64,000 nucleotides of DNA from Pseudomonadota bacterium (GTDB lineage: Bacteria; Pseudomonadota; Alphaproteobacteria; Sphingomonadales; Sphingomonadaceae). The position numbers and the translations under genes are program-made. Below the pieces are notes generated by a model. It did no database searches. It was not told the origin of the DNA and saw only the letters and a list, made by a program, of their open reading frames with translations. The DNA is taken from assembly GCA_020160755.1 (NCBI GenBank), contig JAIUPN010000014.1, positions 1 to 64,000 of the forward strand. The letters run 5' to 3'. Shown one piece after another: positions 6,836 through 16,296 of this stretch. The stretch's first letter is position 1; each line of letters starts with the position of its first letter.

Positions 6836-9010
6836 CTACCAGCTTCGTTTGTAGGCGACGGTCAACGTGGCGCCGTTGGCGGGAACACGGCTCGTGTTGG
6901 TGTTGCTGCGGAGCAGCTGGCTGTAGACCGGCAGATACTGGTTGTTCAGGAGATTCTCGATCCCGAGCGTCAGCTGATCCTTTTCGGTGACATGGTAACG
7001 CGCGATCAGGTCGACGAGCAGGTAGCTTTCGACTTCGCGCCGGCCGAAGCTGGCGACACCATTCAGGCGGTAGTCGCGGTCTCCCGAAAACAGCGTCTGG
7101 AGGCGGAGGTCCAGCCGGTCGGAAGGCGCATATTCGGCATAGGCGGTGACCTTGAGCGGGGGGATGCGATACCCGGTCATATTCTGCCAGCGGACTGCGG
7201 TTGCCGCCTTTTCACGGCCGCGCAAATAGGTGACGCTGCCGCCGAACCGCAACGTGTCGCCCGTATCGCCGAAGTCGAGCGATGCCTCGACGCCCTTGAT
7301 CCGCTCGGCCGTGCGCAGCAGGATCAGCCCGTTGTTGAAGCTTTGCACATCGCCGAGATCGGAGGTGGTGCGGAACAGCGCGACCGCGCCCTTCACCCTT
7401 CCGAAATCGCCGCGCCATCCCAGCTCATAGCTGTCGATCTGGACCGGCTTCAGGTCCGAATTGTCGATGCTGAACCCGGCATTGGCGTTGCGCAGCTGGA
7501 GCCCGATGTCGGGAAGCTGGAAGCCCTGCGAGAAGGACGCGTAGACGCTCTGGTTCGCGACCGGGGTCAGCGTCGCGCCGGCGTTGAAGGTCCAGCCGTC
7601 GAAGCTGATCGTGCCACCCTGAACCGCGACGGGGTTCGCCGCGCGATATTGCGAGAGCGGGGTGAAGGTGTCGAACGACGCCTCGGCGCGATCGTAGCGA
7701 ACGCCGCCCTCGATCGCGAGCAGGTCGGAAAAGCGATGCTGGAGCTGGACGAACGCTCCCTGCGTGTCGGTCGTGAGCTCGGGCATGTAGATGAGCGTGC
7801 CGGTGCGGTTGAAGATGAGCCCGCGGCTTGCGTCATACGCTGCGGGGTCGAAGATATCGAGCGGCATGTCGCTGACTTCGCGGCCGAGGTCGCCGCCCCA
7901 GCTGATCGCGGTTCGTTCGGCAACCGGCGTCTCGATGGTCAGCCGTGCGCCATAGGTCTGGCTGTTCTGGAAGACCTGGTCGACGTTGCGGCCGCGGGTG
8001 GCGACCCCGCGGGCGTCGAACGGGGTGAAGCGGACGAACATGTCGCGGTAATAGCCGAGCAGATCGACCTTGCTGCCGAAGAGGTCGCTGTTGCGGTAAC
8101 CGAAGGTCGCCACGAGGTTGCGTACCTGGTTCTGGTTGGCGAGTTCGAGCCCTTTGATCGGGCGCGCGAGCACGCTCCCCGCAGGCAGGCGGCCGGGCGC
8201 GGGATCGGCGGCATAATCGCTGTTCTGGTCGGCGCGATAATAGCTTGCCGAGGCGTGGAGATAGCCGGTGTCGCCGAGCCGGTGCCCCAGCTTCCCGCCG
8301 ACGTTCCAGACATCGCTGTCGATCAGGTCGCCCTGACTCGGTTCGGGCGCGCGGCGATTGCCATTGCCGTCGAAGCCCGCGCCGATGCTTTCATAACCAC
8401 CGTTGACCGCGAAATCGAGCGAACCCGCAGTCCCCGATACAAATTGCTGGAGCCGCATGCCGAGGCTGTCGTCGGTCAGCTTCGAAAGCGAGGTCACCGC
8501 CGAGAGGGTCGTCTCGACCCGCAAGGGACCGCCGGCCCGGCGCGTGTTGATCGAGATGATGCCGCCGGTCGCGCCGCTGCCATAGATCGCGCTGCCGCCG
8601 CGCAACACTTCCACGCTCTCGATATTGTTCGGATTGACGCTGATGAGGTTGCGCGAACTGTCGCGATTGGTGTTGTAGGGAACGCCGTCGACGAGCACCA
8701 GCGCACCGCGCCCGCGCAGCGTCTGCCCGTAATCGGTGATGGTACGGCTCGAATCGGCGAGACCAGGGACCGCCTTGGCGAGGATCGTCGAGAGCGTGTC
8801 CGAAGCGGCGCGTGCCGTCTCCAGCGCTTCGCGGTCGATCGTCGTGATCTGGTGGGTGGGTGCGACGATGCCCGAGCTCGTGCGCTGCGCGGTCACGACG
8901 ATTTCGCTGCCGGGGTTCTCTTCATTCTGTGCGAGAGCGGGCGCCGGAACGGCGGCGAGGGCGGCCGACAGGGTGAGGAAAGAAACCGGACGAACGCGCG
9001 AAAGGAACAT
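6836..9010 (-). CDS. TonB-dependent receptor, siderophore type
   Basis: This is a 724-aa outer-membrane receptor. A signal peptide ends at APALAQ. A TonB-box-like EIVVTAQ follows, then the plug domain with LRGRGALVLVDGVPYN and IESVEVLRGGSAIYGSGATGG, and a C-terminal beta barrel ending in aromatic residues (VAYKRSW). The plug resembles ferric-siderophore (IutA-like) receptors, but the ligand is not proven. It is active transport across the outer membrane driven by TonB-ExbBD. The XRE regulator and MFS transporter lie downstream on the same strand; the nap operon lies upstream, separated by about 140 bases. Confidence 0.88.
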   Translation of the reverse strand: MFLSRVRPVSFLTLSAALAAVPAPALAQNEENPGSEIVVTAQRTSSGIVAPTHQITTIDREALETARAASDTLSTILAKAVPGLADSSRTITDYGQTLRGRGALVLVDGVPYNTNRDSSRNLISVNPNNIESVEVLRGGSAIYGSGATGGIISINTRRAGGPLRVETTLSAVTSLSKLTDDSLGMRLQQFVSGTAGSLDFAVNGGYESIGAGFDGNGNRRAPEPSQGDLIDSDVWNVGGKLGHRLGDTGYLHASASYYRADQNSDYAADPAPGRLPAGSVLARPIKGLELANQNQVRNLVATFGYRNSDLFGSKVDLLGYYRDMFVRFTPFDARGVATRGRNVDQVFQNSQTYGARLTIETPVAERTAISWGGDLGREVSDMPLDIFDPAAYDASRGLIFNRTGTLIYMPELTTDTQGAFVQLQHRFSDLLAIEGGVRYDRAEASFDTFTPLSQYRAANPVAVQGGTISFDGWTFNAGATLTPVANQSVYASFSQGFQLPDIGLQLRNANAGFSIDNSDLKPVQIDSYELGWRGDFGRVKGAVALFRTTSDLGDVQSFNNGLILLRTAERIKGVEASLDFGDTGDTLRFGGSVTYLRGREKAATAVRWQNMTGYRIPPLKVTAYAEYAPSDRLDLRLQTLFSGDRDYRLNGVASFGRREVESYLLVDLIARYHVTEKDQLTLGIENLLNNQYLPVYSQLLRSNTNTSRVPANGATLTVAYKRSW

Positions 9011-9149
9011 GCAGGCACCTGAAAGCTGGGAGAGGAGGGTGCCCTTAATCGCAACTGCGAGTGAATTGCAAGAATCCGCCGGCGACGGGATTGAGCGACA
9101 CCGCGCCTTCGAGGGATGAGGCGCTATTCGGAATCCTGCGTGGTTGTCG

Positions 9150-9773
9150 TCAACCCTGCGGGATGCCCTTCATATCGGGCAGATGGTGCGCGATGCCCTT
9201 GTGGCAGTCGATGCATGTCTTCTGGCCGGTGCCCAGATATTGCTGGTGGATCTGCCCGGCGCGCGGCGACTGACGGGTGAGGTCCATCGAATCATATTGA
9301 TGGCAGTTGCGGCATTCGAGCGAGTCATTCGCTTTCAGGCGCGCCCATTCATGCTTGGCGAGTTCGAGCCGTTTATCGAGGAATTTCTCGCGCGATTCGA
9401 TCGACCCGAAAATCTTGCCCCACACCTCCTTCGACGCCTGCATCTTGCGGCCCATCTTGTCGGTCCAGTTGTGCGGGACATGGCAGTCCGAGCAGACCGC
9501 GCGCACGCCCGAGCGGTTGTTGTAGTGGATCGTCGTCTTCAGCTCGGCGAAGACATTGTCGTTCATTTCGTGACAGCTGGTGCAGAATGCCTCGGTATTG
9601 GTCGCCTCCATCGCGGTGTTGAAACCGCCCCAGAAGATGATCCCGGCGATGAAGCCGCCGAGGGTCAGGAACCCCATGCTGAAATGCAGGCTGGGCCGCC
9701 ACACCGTGGTCCAGAAGGGTTTGATCCAGCCCCAGACGCGCAGCCAGATCGTGCGAAGCCGCCCCCGGATCAT
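9150..9773 (-). CDS. napC: NapC tetraheme quinol dehydrogenase
   Basis: NapC passes electrons from membrane quinol to the periplasmic NapAB nitrate reductase. The 207-aa protein has one N-terminal membrane anchor (about residues 32-50) and four heme c sites, CxxCH, at residues 64-68, 94-98, 154-158 and 187-191. This matches the NapC/NirT family. The ATG at 9773 overlaps the napB stop (ATGA), so the gene is translationally coupled as the last gene of napEFDABC. The longer frame to 9860 is inside napB and rejected. Confidence 0.95.
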   Translation of the reverse strand: MIRGRLRTIWLRVWGWIKPFWTTVWRPSLHFSMGFLTLGGFIAGIIFWGGFNTAMEATNTEAFCTSCHEMNDNVFAELKTTIHYNNRSGVRAVCSDCHVPHNWTDKMGRKMQASKEVWGKIFGSIESREKFLDKRLELAKHEWARLKANDSLECRNCHQYDSMDLTRQSPRAGQIHQQYLGTGQKTCIDCHKGIAHHLPDMKGIPQG

Positions 9774-10288
9774 TGCTTCTCCTCCTTCGCCAATGTGGTG
9801 TTGAGGCCTTCGTACCGGTTCGCGACCAGCGGCTCGGCGTCGGTCTGGACGACGTGGCACTGGACGCAGAAATAGCGGCGCGACGAAATTTCCTCGAGAA
9901 CCTTGCCGTCGCGCGTCAGATAATGCGCGTCGCTGACCGGCGGTGCCTGAAATTTCTTCGCATTCGACCGCGTGTGGCAGAGCATGCAGCGATTGGTGTT
10001 CACGGTGAGCTGGTAATTGTCGATCGCGTGCGGGATCGTCGGCGGCTGCATCTCGTAATTCACCGGGCGGACGCGGTCGAAATTCTCGACGCGCGCCATC
10101 GGCAGCGGCGAGGCTTCCTTGTCGATCGGGACACCGCGGCGGATCGCGTCGATCTGTTGCCCGGCATTCGTGATGACCACCGGGGCGCTCGGCGCCTTGC
10201 GCGGCGTTTCCTCATGCTTCGACCCGCACGCGGCGAGGCTCGCGGCGGCGATCAACGGCAACAGCGCGCGCGTCAGAAGCCCGCTCAT
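9770..10288 (-). CDS. napB: NapB diheme cytochrome c subunit, with lipobox
   Basis: NapB is the small electron-transfer subunit of periplasmic nitrate reductase. Two heme sites are seen, CMLCH and CVQCH, with downstream His ligands. The 172-aa protein starts [12 protein letters not shown] and has LAAC at residues 18-21, a good lipobox, so this NapB may be a lipoprotein rather than a free periplasmic protein. Its start overlaps the napA stop and its stop overlaps the napC start, both as ATGA. The long upstream extension of the frame lies within napA and is not used. Confidence 0.93.
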   Translation of the reverse strand: MSGLLTRALLPLIAAASLAACGSKHEETPRKAPSAPVVITNAGQQIDAIRRGVPIDKEASPLPMARVENFDRVRPVNYEMQPPTIPHAIDNYQLTVNTNRCMLCHTRSNAKKFQAPPVSDAHYLTRDGKVLEEISSRRYFCVQCHVVQTDAEPLVANRYEGLNTTLAKEEKQ

Positions 10289-12777
10289 GCCATCACCACC
10301 TTGACCGCGCATTTCTTGAAATCGGTCTGCTTGGAAATCGGGCAGGTCGCGTCGAGCGTCGTCTTGTTGATGAGCTGCGCGGCGTCGAACCAGGGCACGA
10401 AGACCAGCCCGACCGGCACGCGGTTGCGCCCGCGCGTCTCGACCCGGCTGCGCATCTCGCCGCGGCGCGAGATCACCTTGACCTCGTCGCCGCGCTTCAG
10501 CCCGCGTGCCTTGGCGTCGTCGGGGTTCATGAAGACGACCGCCGAAGGAAAGGCCTTGTAGAGTTCGGGAACGCGCATCGTCATCGATCCCGAATGCCAA
10601 TGTTCGAGCACGCGCCCGGTCGCGAGCCACAGATCATAATCGGCGTCGGGCGATTCGGCGGGCGGCTCGTAAGGCAGCGCCCAGATCACCGCGCGCCCGT
10701 CCTTGTTGCCGTAAAATTGCCAGTCGGTTCCGGGCTTCACATAGGGGTCGGTGCCTTCCTTGTAGCGCCAGCGCGTTTCCTTGCCGTTCACCACCGGCCA
10801 GCGCAGCCCGCGCGCCTTGTGATAGTCGTCGAAGGGCGCCAGGTCATGGCCGTGGCCGCGCCCGAATTCGGCATATTCCTCGAACAGGCCCTTTTGCGGA
10901 TAAAAGCCGAACGCCGCGGCCTCGTCATTGGCATAGCCGGCTTCGACCTCGCCCGGCGCGAAGCGGTCGACCTTGCCGTTGCGGTACAGCACCTCGAACA
11001 ACGTCTTGCCCTTATACGCCGGATTGGCGGCGAGCAGGTCGGCGGGCCAGCATTCGTCGGTGGTGAAGCGTTTGGAAAACTCCATGAGCTGCCACAGGTC
11101 CGACCGTGCCTCGCCCGGCGCCTCGACCAGCTGGTGCCAGAATTGCGTACGGCGCTCGGCATTGCCGTAGGCGCCTTCCTTTTCGACCCACATCGCGGTC
11201 GGCAGGATCAGGTCGGCGGCCTGCGCGGTGACCGTCGGATACGGGTCGGAGACGACGATGAAATTGTCGGGATTACGATAACCCGGATAACCTTCATTCT
11301 CGAGGTTCGCACCGGCCTGCATATTGTTGTTCGCCATCACCCAATAGGCGTTGAGCTTGCCGTCCTTCAGCATCCGGTTCTGTTCGACGATATGATAGCC
11401 GGCCTTGTCGACGATCAGTCCGTCGGGGAGTTTCCAGATTTCCTCGGCATGCTTGCGGTGTTCGGGATTGGTGACGACGAGGTCGGCCGGCAGGCGGTGC
11501 GAGAAGGTGCCGACCTCGCGCGCGGTGCCGCAGGCCGAGGGCTGGCCAGTGAGCGAGAAGGGGCTGTTGCCCGGCGTCGCGATCTTCCCCGTGAGCAAGT
11601 GGATATTATAGACCATATTATTGGCCCAGGTGCCGCGGGTGTGCTGGTTGAAGCCCATCGTCCACAGCGACATGACCTTGACCTTGGGGGCGGCGTAAAG
11701 TTCGGCGAGCTGCTTGAGCCAGCCCTTCTCGACCCCGCTGAGTTCGGCGGCATAGTCGAGCGTATAGGGCTCGACGAACGCCTTGAACGCGTCGAAGTCG
11801 ATCGGGGTGCTGCCGGTCGGATCCTTCGCATTCTTCGCCTTGAGCTCGAGCGGATTGTCGGGACGCAGCCCGTAGCCGATGTCGTCATTGCCGCGCTTGA
11901 AGCTGACATGCTTGCGTACGAAATCCTCGTTCACGCGGCCGGTCTGGATGATGTGGTTCGCGATATAGTTGAGGATCGCGAGGTCGGTCTGCGGCTTGAA
12001 GATGATCGGGATGTCGGCGAGATCGAAGCTGCGATGCTCGAAGGTCGAGAGCACCGCGACCTTCACATGATCGTGCGACAGCCGCCGGTCGGTGATCCGC
12101 GTCCACAGGATCGGGTGCATCTCCGCCATGTTCGAGCCCCAGAGCACGAAGGCGTCGGCGGCCTCGAAATCATCGTAGCAGCCCATCGGCTCGTCCATGC
12201 CGAAGGTGCGCATGAAACCGGTGACGGCGGAGGCCATGCAGTGCCGCGCATTGGGATCGATATGGTTCGACCGGAACCCCGCCTTCATCAGCTTGTTCGC
12301 TGCATAGCCTTCCCAGACGGTCCATTGGCCCGACCCCGCCATGCCGATCCCGGTGCCGCCCTTCGCCTTCAGCACGCGCTTGAACTGCGCCGCCATCACG
12401 TCGAACGCCTCGTCCCAGCTGACGGGTTCGAAATCGCCGTCCTTGGAAAACTGCCCGTCCTTCTTCCGCAGCAGCGGCGTCGTCAGCCGGTCGGCGCCGT
12501 ACATGATCTTCGAAAGGAAATAGCCCTTCACGCAGTTGAGCCCGCGATTGACCTCGGCATCGGCGTCGCCGTGGGTCGCGACGACGCGCCCCGACTGCAC
12601 CGCGACCTGCACCCCGCAACCGGTGCCGCAGAAACGGCACGGCGCTTTGGACCATTTGACGTCGGCGGGCGCCGCGGTCGTCGCCGTTTCGGCAAAGCTC
12701 GCGGGAACCGCGATGCCGGCGGCCGATGCCGCGGCGCCCACCGCGCTGGCCCGGATGAAATCACGGCGCGTCGTCAT
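10285..12777 (-). CDS. napA: NapA periplasmic nitrate reductase catalytic subunit
   Basis: NapA reduces nitrate to nitrite in the periplasm using molybdo-bis-MGD and a [4Fe-4S] cluster. The 830-aa protein begins with a twin-arginine signal ([10 protein letters not shown]). The cluster cysteines are C47, C50, C54 and C82 (Cx2Cx3Cx27C). The molybdenum ligand is C180 in [14 protein letters not shown]. The C-terminal segment ends [17 protein letters not shown], typical of NapA. The length matches the family. It is coupled by four-base overlaps to napD upstream and napB downstream. Confidence 0.98.
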   Translation of the reverse strand: MTTRRDFIRASAVGAAASAAGIAVPASFAETATTAAPADVKWSKAPCRFCGTGCGVQVAVQSGRVVATHGDADAEVNRGLNCVKGYFLSKIMYGADRLTTPLLRKKDGQFSKDGDFEPVSWDEAFDVMAAQFKRVLKAKGGTGIGMAGSGQWTVWEGYAANKLMKAGFRSNHIDPNARHCMASAVTGFMRTFGMDEPMGCYDDFEAADAFVLWGSNMAEMHPILWTRITDRRLSHDHVKVAVLSTFEHRSFDLADIPIIFKPQTDLAILNYIANHIIQTGRVNEDFVRKHVSFKRGNDDIGYGLRPDNPLELKAKNAKDPTGSTPIDFDAFKAFVEPYTLDYAAELSGVEKGWLKQLAELYAAPKVKVMSLWTMGFNQHTRGTWANNMVYNIHLLTGKIATPGNSPFSLTGQPSACGTAREVGTFSHRLPADLVVTNPEHRKHAEEIWKLPDGLIVDKAGYHIVEQNRMLKDGKLNAYWVMANNNMQAGANLENEGYPGYRNPDNFIVVSDPYPTVTAQAADLILPTAMWVEKEGAYGNAERRTQFWHQLVEAPGEARSDLWQLMEFSKRFTTDECWPADLLAANPAYKGKTLFEVLYRNGKVDRFAPGEVEAGYANDEAAAFGFYPQKGLFEEYAEFGRGHGHDLAPFDDYHKARGLRWPVVNGKETRWRYKEGTDPYVKPGTDWQFYGNKDGRAVIWALPYEPPAESPDADYDLWLATGRVLEHWHSGSMTMRVPELYKAFPSAVVFMNPDDAKARGLKRGDEVKVISRRGEMRSRVETRGRNRVPVGLVFVPWFDAAQLINKTTLDATCPISKQTDFKKCAVKVVMA

Positions 12778-13067
12778 AAACGGCTCCCCTGTTCGGCGCC
12801 GGGCTGGACGATGTCGCCCAGCCTGCTGCGCGGTTCGGCATGATGATAGACAAGGCTGACGCCGACGACCCCGGCGAGCGCCTGCACGGCGTCCATGCAG
12901 GCGAGCAGCTCGCGCGTTCCGCCGCCCTCGTGAAGCAGGATGGCGCGCCCCGCCTCGCGCGCCGCAATCTCGGCGCCGGGCATCGTTGCGGCGAGATGCT
13001 CGATCGAAGCGAGCGCATCGGGCCGGTGGTGGACGATGAAGCTTGCGATATGGACTTCGTCATCCAT
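12774..13067 (-). CDS. napD: NapD chaperone for the NapA Tat signal
   Basis: NapD is a small cytoplasmic protein that binds the twin-arginine signal of NapA during cofactor loading. The 97-aa product starts [17 protein letters not shown], matching the beta-alpha ferredoxin-like NapD fold, and has a conserved small-residue region [10 protein letters not shown]. The start at 13067 lies inside the end of napF (8-base overlap), and the stop overlaps napA. Position directly before napA supports the call. Confidence 0.93.
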   Translation of the reverse strand: MDDEVHIASFIVHHRPDALASIEHLAATMPGAEIAAREAGRAILLHEGGGTRELLACMDAVQALAGVVGVSLVYHHAEPRSRLGDIVQPGAEQGSRL

Positions 13068-13566
13068 GGACCTGCTCCGGGTTCGCCAGCGAGATCGCCG
13101 CGACGGGGCAGACCCCGACGCACGCGCCGCAGCCGGTACAGCGTGCGGCATCGAGTTCGGGAAGCGCGCCGCCGACGGCGGGGCGAAAGCGGATCGCCGC
13201 CTCGCCGCACGCATCGCGACAGCTGAAACAGGTCACGCCATTCTGCGCGAGACAGGCGGAGGCGATGCCAGCCTTGATCGTCCATGGGCCGGGCAGCCGC
13301 CCGTCGAGCGCGCCGGTGTCGCACGCCTGGACGCATTTTTCGCAGAACAGGCATTCGCCGTGCCGCGGGTCGAACAGTGGATAGCCCCCGTCGCCGCGGA
13401 CCAGCACCTGTTCGGGGCAGGCGGTGATACAATCGTCGCAGCCGGTGCAGAGATCGACGAAGCGCGCCTCGCCCAGAGCCCATGGCGGGCGCAGCGGGGA
13501 TGGCGCGGCTGGCTGCCCGCGCAGAAAGGCGCGACGGTCGGACGAAAAGGCCGCCGTGCCGGTCAC
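13060..13566 (-). CDS. napF: NapF iron-sulfur ferredoxin-type protein
   Basis: NapF carries four [4Fe-4S] motifs: CTGCDDCITAC, CLFCEKCVQAC, CFSCRDAC and CTGCGACVGVC. It is cytoplasmic and thought to help NapA maturation or iron-sulfur loading. The frame opens with an ATG at 13596, but a GTG at 13566 overlaps the napE stop as GTGA, in the same style as the other junctions of this operon, so I prefer the GTG. Neither start has a strong Shine-Dalgarno. From the ATG the product would be 178 aa, from the GTG 168 aa. Confidence 0.9.
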   Translation of the reverse strand: MTGTAAFSSDRRAFLRGQPAAPSPLRPPWALGEARFVDLCTGCDDCITACPEQVLVRGDGGYPLFDPRHGECLFCEKCVQACDTGALDGRLPGPWTIKAGIASACLAQNGVTCFSCRDACGEAAIRFRPAVGGALPELDAARCTGCGACVGVCPVAAISLANPEQVHG

Positions 13567-13721
13567 ACCCCCGGTGGGCCGTTGAGGAGTTGCCACATCC
13601 AGACGAGGAAGCCGTAAGCGGCGACGGTGAGGACCGCGAGCACCGGAAACAGCACCACGGTCATAAAGAGGAAGAGGCGCAGTTCCCTTTTTCTCGTCCC
13701 TGTATCAGCATTTTGACTCAT
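13563..13721 (-). CDS. napE: NapE small membrane protein (52 aa)
   Basis: This short gene codes for 52 residues. After KRELRLFLFM there is a single transmembrane helix (VVLFPVLAVLTVAAYGFLVW) and the end is MWQLLNGPPGV. The pattern of RxExxLF, the helix with a central YGF, and a terminal GPPG matches NapE, a small inner-membrane protein of unknown exact role in nap operons. The ATG has GGGGGA upstream. It is the first gene of napEFDABC. Confidence 0.88.
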   Translation of the reverse strand: MSQNADTGTRKRELRLFLFMTVVLFPVLAVLTVAAYGFLVWMWQLLNGPPGV

Positions 13722-13900
13722 CGACGGTTTCCCCCGTTCATATGCTCAAGCTGTTGTTGAACCTTAACAGACCCTTCGTCGTTTTTCCATGCCGGCCGGC
13801 CGACTATCCGCCTGTTTCGAGGCCTCCCTTCGTCGCGATCGCGGCTTTGACCCGCAGAGTGTCATGATCCGGCACATCGGCGCGCTTTGCCGCATCGCGG

Positions 13901-14626
13901 CTAGTCGCCGACGACCACGACGTCGGGAATCTCGTACCGTTCGGTTCCAATCGAGATCAGGTTGAGGTCGGCGTCGCGTCGCGATTTGAGCTGTGCCTTC
14001 GCCGAACCGTCGGCCTGGCTGGCGTCGAAGCCGATCGGCTTGCCCGCCGTGTCGAAGAAGATCGCACGCTGTCCGCCGCCTGGCCAGAAGATCGTGACCG
14101 TCGCGCTCCCGTCGGCCGCACGCACGACCCCGAAACGGCATTCGGTGGTCGGTTGCCCGGCATTGCGCGCGCATGGCACGGTCCCCGTCGCGTTGAAGTT
14201 CGTTCCGGCGACGAGCGCGTCCCCGCGCTCGTCGCTTACCTCGTCGGCGGGCGCAGGAACCGGCGGGGTCATGCCGGGCGCGGCGTTGTGCGCGGCCGGG
14301 ACGGAAATCAGCGTGATGCCGTCGACTTCGTCCACGACCTGGCCGGCAATCGTCGTGATCGCGGTGGCGGCCGGATCGCCGGGACGGCCGGGACAGCCCA
14401 CGAGCGTCGCCGAATCGTCGAGAAAATTGGAGGTCGCCGCCGATTCGCCGACGCGGCGGCACGGCGCGCCGGGGGCCGGATAGCCGTCGCCGACGGTGAC
14501 AAAAGATGCGGGCCAGACAAATTCGTTCGCGGATTTCTTCGCGTCGGGGCTGCCCGACCCGCAGGCGGACAAGGATGCGATGGCGCAGGCTGCGAGAAAG
14601 GGCAGGAAGGATTTCCGGACGATCAT
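13901..14626 (-). CDS. hypothetical lipoprotein
   Basis: The start at 14626 is six bases after GAGGAGG; an adjacent ATG at 14629 is closer than ideal. The N-terminus is a lipoprotein signal (FLAACAIASLSAC) with LSAC as lipobox. The mature part, about 220 aa, has several Cys residues (APCRRVGES, LVGCPG, VPCARNAGQ, TTECRFG), so disulfides are likely in the periplasm, and it ends in a beta-rich segment. I do not recognise the family. It is divergent from the lysozyme-inhibitor-like gene at 14851, with a shared 224-bp control region. Confidence 0.65.
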   Translation of the reverse strand: MIVRKSFLPFLAACAIASLSACGSGSPDAKKSANEFVWPASFVTVGDGYPAPGAPCRRVGESAATSNFLDDSATLVGCPGRPGDPAATAITTIAGQVVDEVDGITLISVPAAHNAAPGMTPPVPAPADEVSDERGDALVAGTNFNATGTVPCARNAGQPTTECRFGVVRAADGSATVTIFWPGGGQRAIFFDTAGKPIGFDASQADGSAKAQLKSRRDADLNLISIGTERYEIPDVVVVGD

Positions 14627-14850
14627 CATTGTCCTCCTCGAAACGCGATCAGGCAACATAGGAACAGCGGACAAGGTCGGGAAAAGCGATGTTTTCGTTC
14701 CCTGTGCTCCCATGTTCATCGCTTTTGCAAGTTTCGATTCAATGATACATGGATGGAAACCGGTTGCAAGTTCAAACCCGGCCCCAACTATACTGAATCT
14801 GTTCGCACGGACTGCATTTCTTGCCGGTCCCGATTCGAGGAGCAAAGGTG

Positions 14851-15249
14851 ATGAGGAAGATCCTGATGGCCGCCGTTCTGGTGGCCGCGCTCGCCGTGCC
14901 GTCGCTGGCGCAGGCGCCGATCCGTACCGAACGCGTGCAATTTGCCAAAGGCGCTTCGTCCAAGGCGATCAAGGCGTCGATCAAGGGGTATCAGACGGTC
15001 GACTATGCGCTCGGCGTGCGCGCCGGCCAGACGATGACTGTTTCGCTGACGACGAGCAATGCCTCAGCCTATTTCAACATCATCGCGCCGGGCGCCGACG
15101 CCGCGTTGTTTACCGGATCGATCGACGGAAACCGTGCCAGCGTCCAGATCCCGTCGAGCGGCGATTACAAGGTCCGCGTTTACCTGATGCGCAACGCTGC
15201 GCGCCGGAACGAGACCGCCAACTACACGCTGACCATCGGTGTAAGGTGA
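14851..15249 (+). CDS. PliG-like g-type lysozyme inhibitor
   Basis: The protein is about 132 aa, secreted (signal MRKILMAAVLVAALAVPSLA). The mature part has IKGYQTVDYALGVRAGQTM, a phrase of the PliG periplasmic lysozyme-inhibitor fold, and ends DYKVRVYLMRNAARRNETA, also typical of that family. PliG proteins bind and block g-type lysozymes in the periplasm. The ATG at 14851 follows GAGGAG by eight bases; the frame upstream to 14821 is not needed. An L,D-transpeptidase and an LprI-like gene follow on the same strand. The family call rests on remembered motif similarity, not a search. Confidence 0.7.
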   Translation: MRKILMAAVLVAALAVPSLAQAPIRTERVQFAKGASSKAIKASIKGYQTVDYALGVRAGQTMTVSLTTSNASAYFNIIAPGADAALFTGSIDGNRASVQIPSSGDYKVRVYLMRNAARRNETANYTLTIGVR

Positions 15250-15297
15250 TCGTCTTTCGCGCGCTCGCGGCTCCCGGTCTTTAGGAGGAAGACGGTT

Positions 15298-16296
15298 TTG
15301 ACGCTGCACCTGATTCCGTTCGGCCTGTTTGCGCTGTCGGTCGCCCTCCCGGCGAGCGCGCTCGCGCAGGGCGCGCATACGACATCGGCGGTCGAACTGG
15401 CGCGTGAGGCCGGGCGGCTGCAACCCGGACAGTGGGTCTGGGCGCCCGAAATTTCGCCCAGGGGTCCGGTCCTCGTCGTCGTCGACCTGTCGACGCAGGT
15501 CGCGACCGTCTATCGCAACGGCGTGCGGATCGGGGTCTCGACGGTGTCGAGCGGGAAGCCGGGGCATGAAACGCCGACGGGGGTGTTCACGATCCTCCAG
15601 AAGGACCCGCGCCATCGGTCGAGCACCTATAACAACGCCCCGATGCCCTATCAGGAACGGCTGACGTGGGACGGCGTCGCGCTTCATGCCGGCGGGCTGC
15701 CGGGCTACCCTGAAAGCCATGGCTGCGTGCACCTGCCGCTCGAATTTTCCAGATTGTTGTTTGGGACGACCCAGCTTGGCGGCACGGTGATCGTCAGCGG
15801 GCGGGCGGGCGAGCCGATCGCGGGCGTTTCGCCGGGCGTCTTCAGCCCGGCGGGCGAACGGCGCGGGACGCATGTGCCGCTCGCCCCCGACGAGAGTTAT
15901 CGCTGGCAACCCGAACTGTCGCCGACGGGGCCGCTGACGATCATCCTGTCGCGCAGCGACGGGCGCGCGATCGTGATGCGCAACGGGATCGAAATCGGCC
16001 GCGCGCGCGTCGAACTGCCCGACCAGAATTTCGAAACGCACGTGCTGAGCTATATCGCGGGCGCGGGCGGCGCCGGGGGGCATTGGGCCTATGTCGCGGT
16101 TCCGGGGCACGACGGCGATCAGGGGCGGCCGCTCGATATGAGCATTGCCGACAAGGCGCGGATTCCGGAAGCGTTTCGCAAGGCGGTGCTGGGCGCGGTC
16201 GCGCCGGGGACGACGATGCTGGTGACGCAGGCGCCGGTGCTGCCCGCGTCGACCGGGGGCAAGCTGACCGTGCTGGCGAGCGAGGAAGCGAAATGA
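15298..16296 (+). CDS. L,D-transpeptidase (YkuD domain)
   Basis: The enzyme cross-links peptidoglycan stems (3-3 links) or attaches proteins to them, using a catalytic cysteine in the periplasm. The 332-aa protein has a signal peptide (ALPASALAQ) and the YkuD motif HAGGLPGYPESHGCVHLP, with His130, His141 and Cys143. It starts at TTG 15298, supported by AGGAGG nine bases upstream; no better ATG fits the signal peptide. The region after about residue 165 is an extension with RGxHVPLAPDESYRW-like repeats of the first domain, possibly a second, inactive lobe. The stop overlaps the next gene (ATGA). Confidence 0.9.
   Translation: MTLHLIPFGLFALSVALPASALAQGAHTTSAVELAREAGRLQPGQWVWAPEISPRGPVLVVVDLSTQVATVYRNGVRIGVSTVSSGKPGHETPTGVFTILQKDPRHRSSTYNNAPMPYQERLTWDGVALHAGGLPGYPESHGCVHLPLEFSRLLFGTTQLGGTVIVSGRAGEPIAGVSPGVFSPAGERRGTHVPLAPDESYRWQPELSPTGPLTIILSRSDGRAIVMRNGIEIGRARVELPDQNFETHVLSYIAGAGGAGGHWAYVAVPGHDGDQGRPLDMSIADKARIPEAFRKAVLGAVAPGTTMLVTQAPVLPASTGGKLTVLASEEAK

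Noticed and set aside
6722-9022. 766-codon plus-strand open frame over the TonB receptor
   Set aside because: It is a shadow of the receptor gene in G+C-rich DNA; it has no domain or ribosome-binding site, and the opposite strand has signal peptide, plug and barrel.
10594-12843. 749-codon plus-strand open frame over napA
   Set aside because: Shadow of napA; codon pattern and motifs belong to the minus strand.
13722-13760. FNR-like box (TTGAGCATATGAAC) before napE
   Set aside because: The second half does not match ATCAA, so oxygen control of nap cannot be supported from it.
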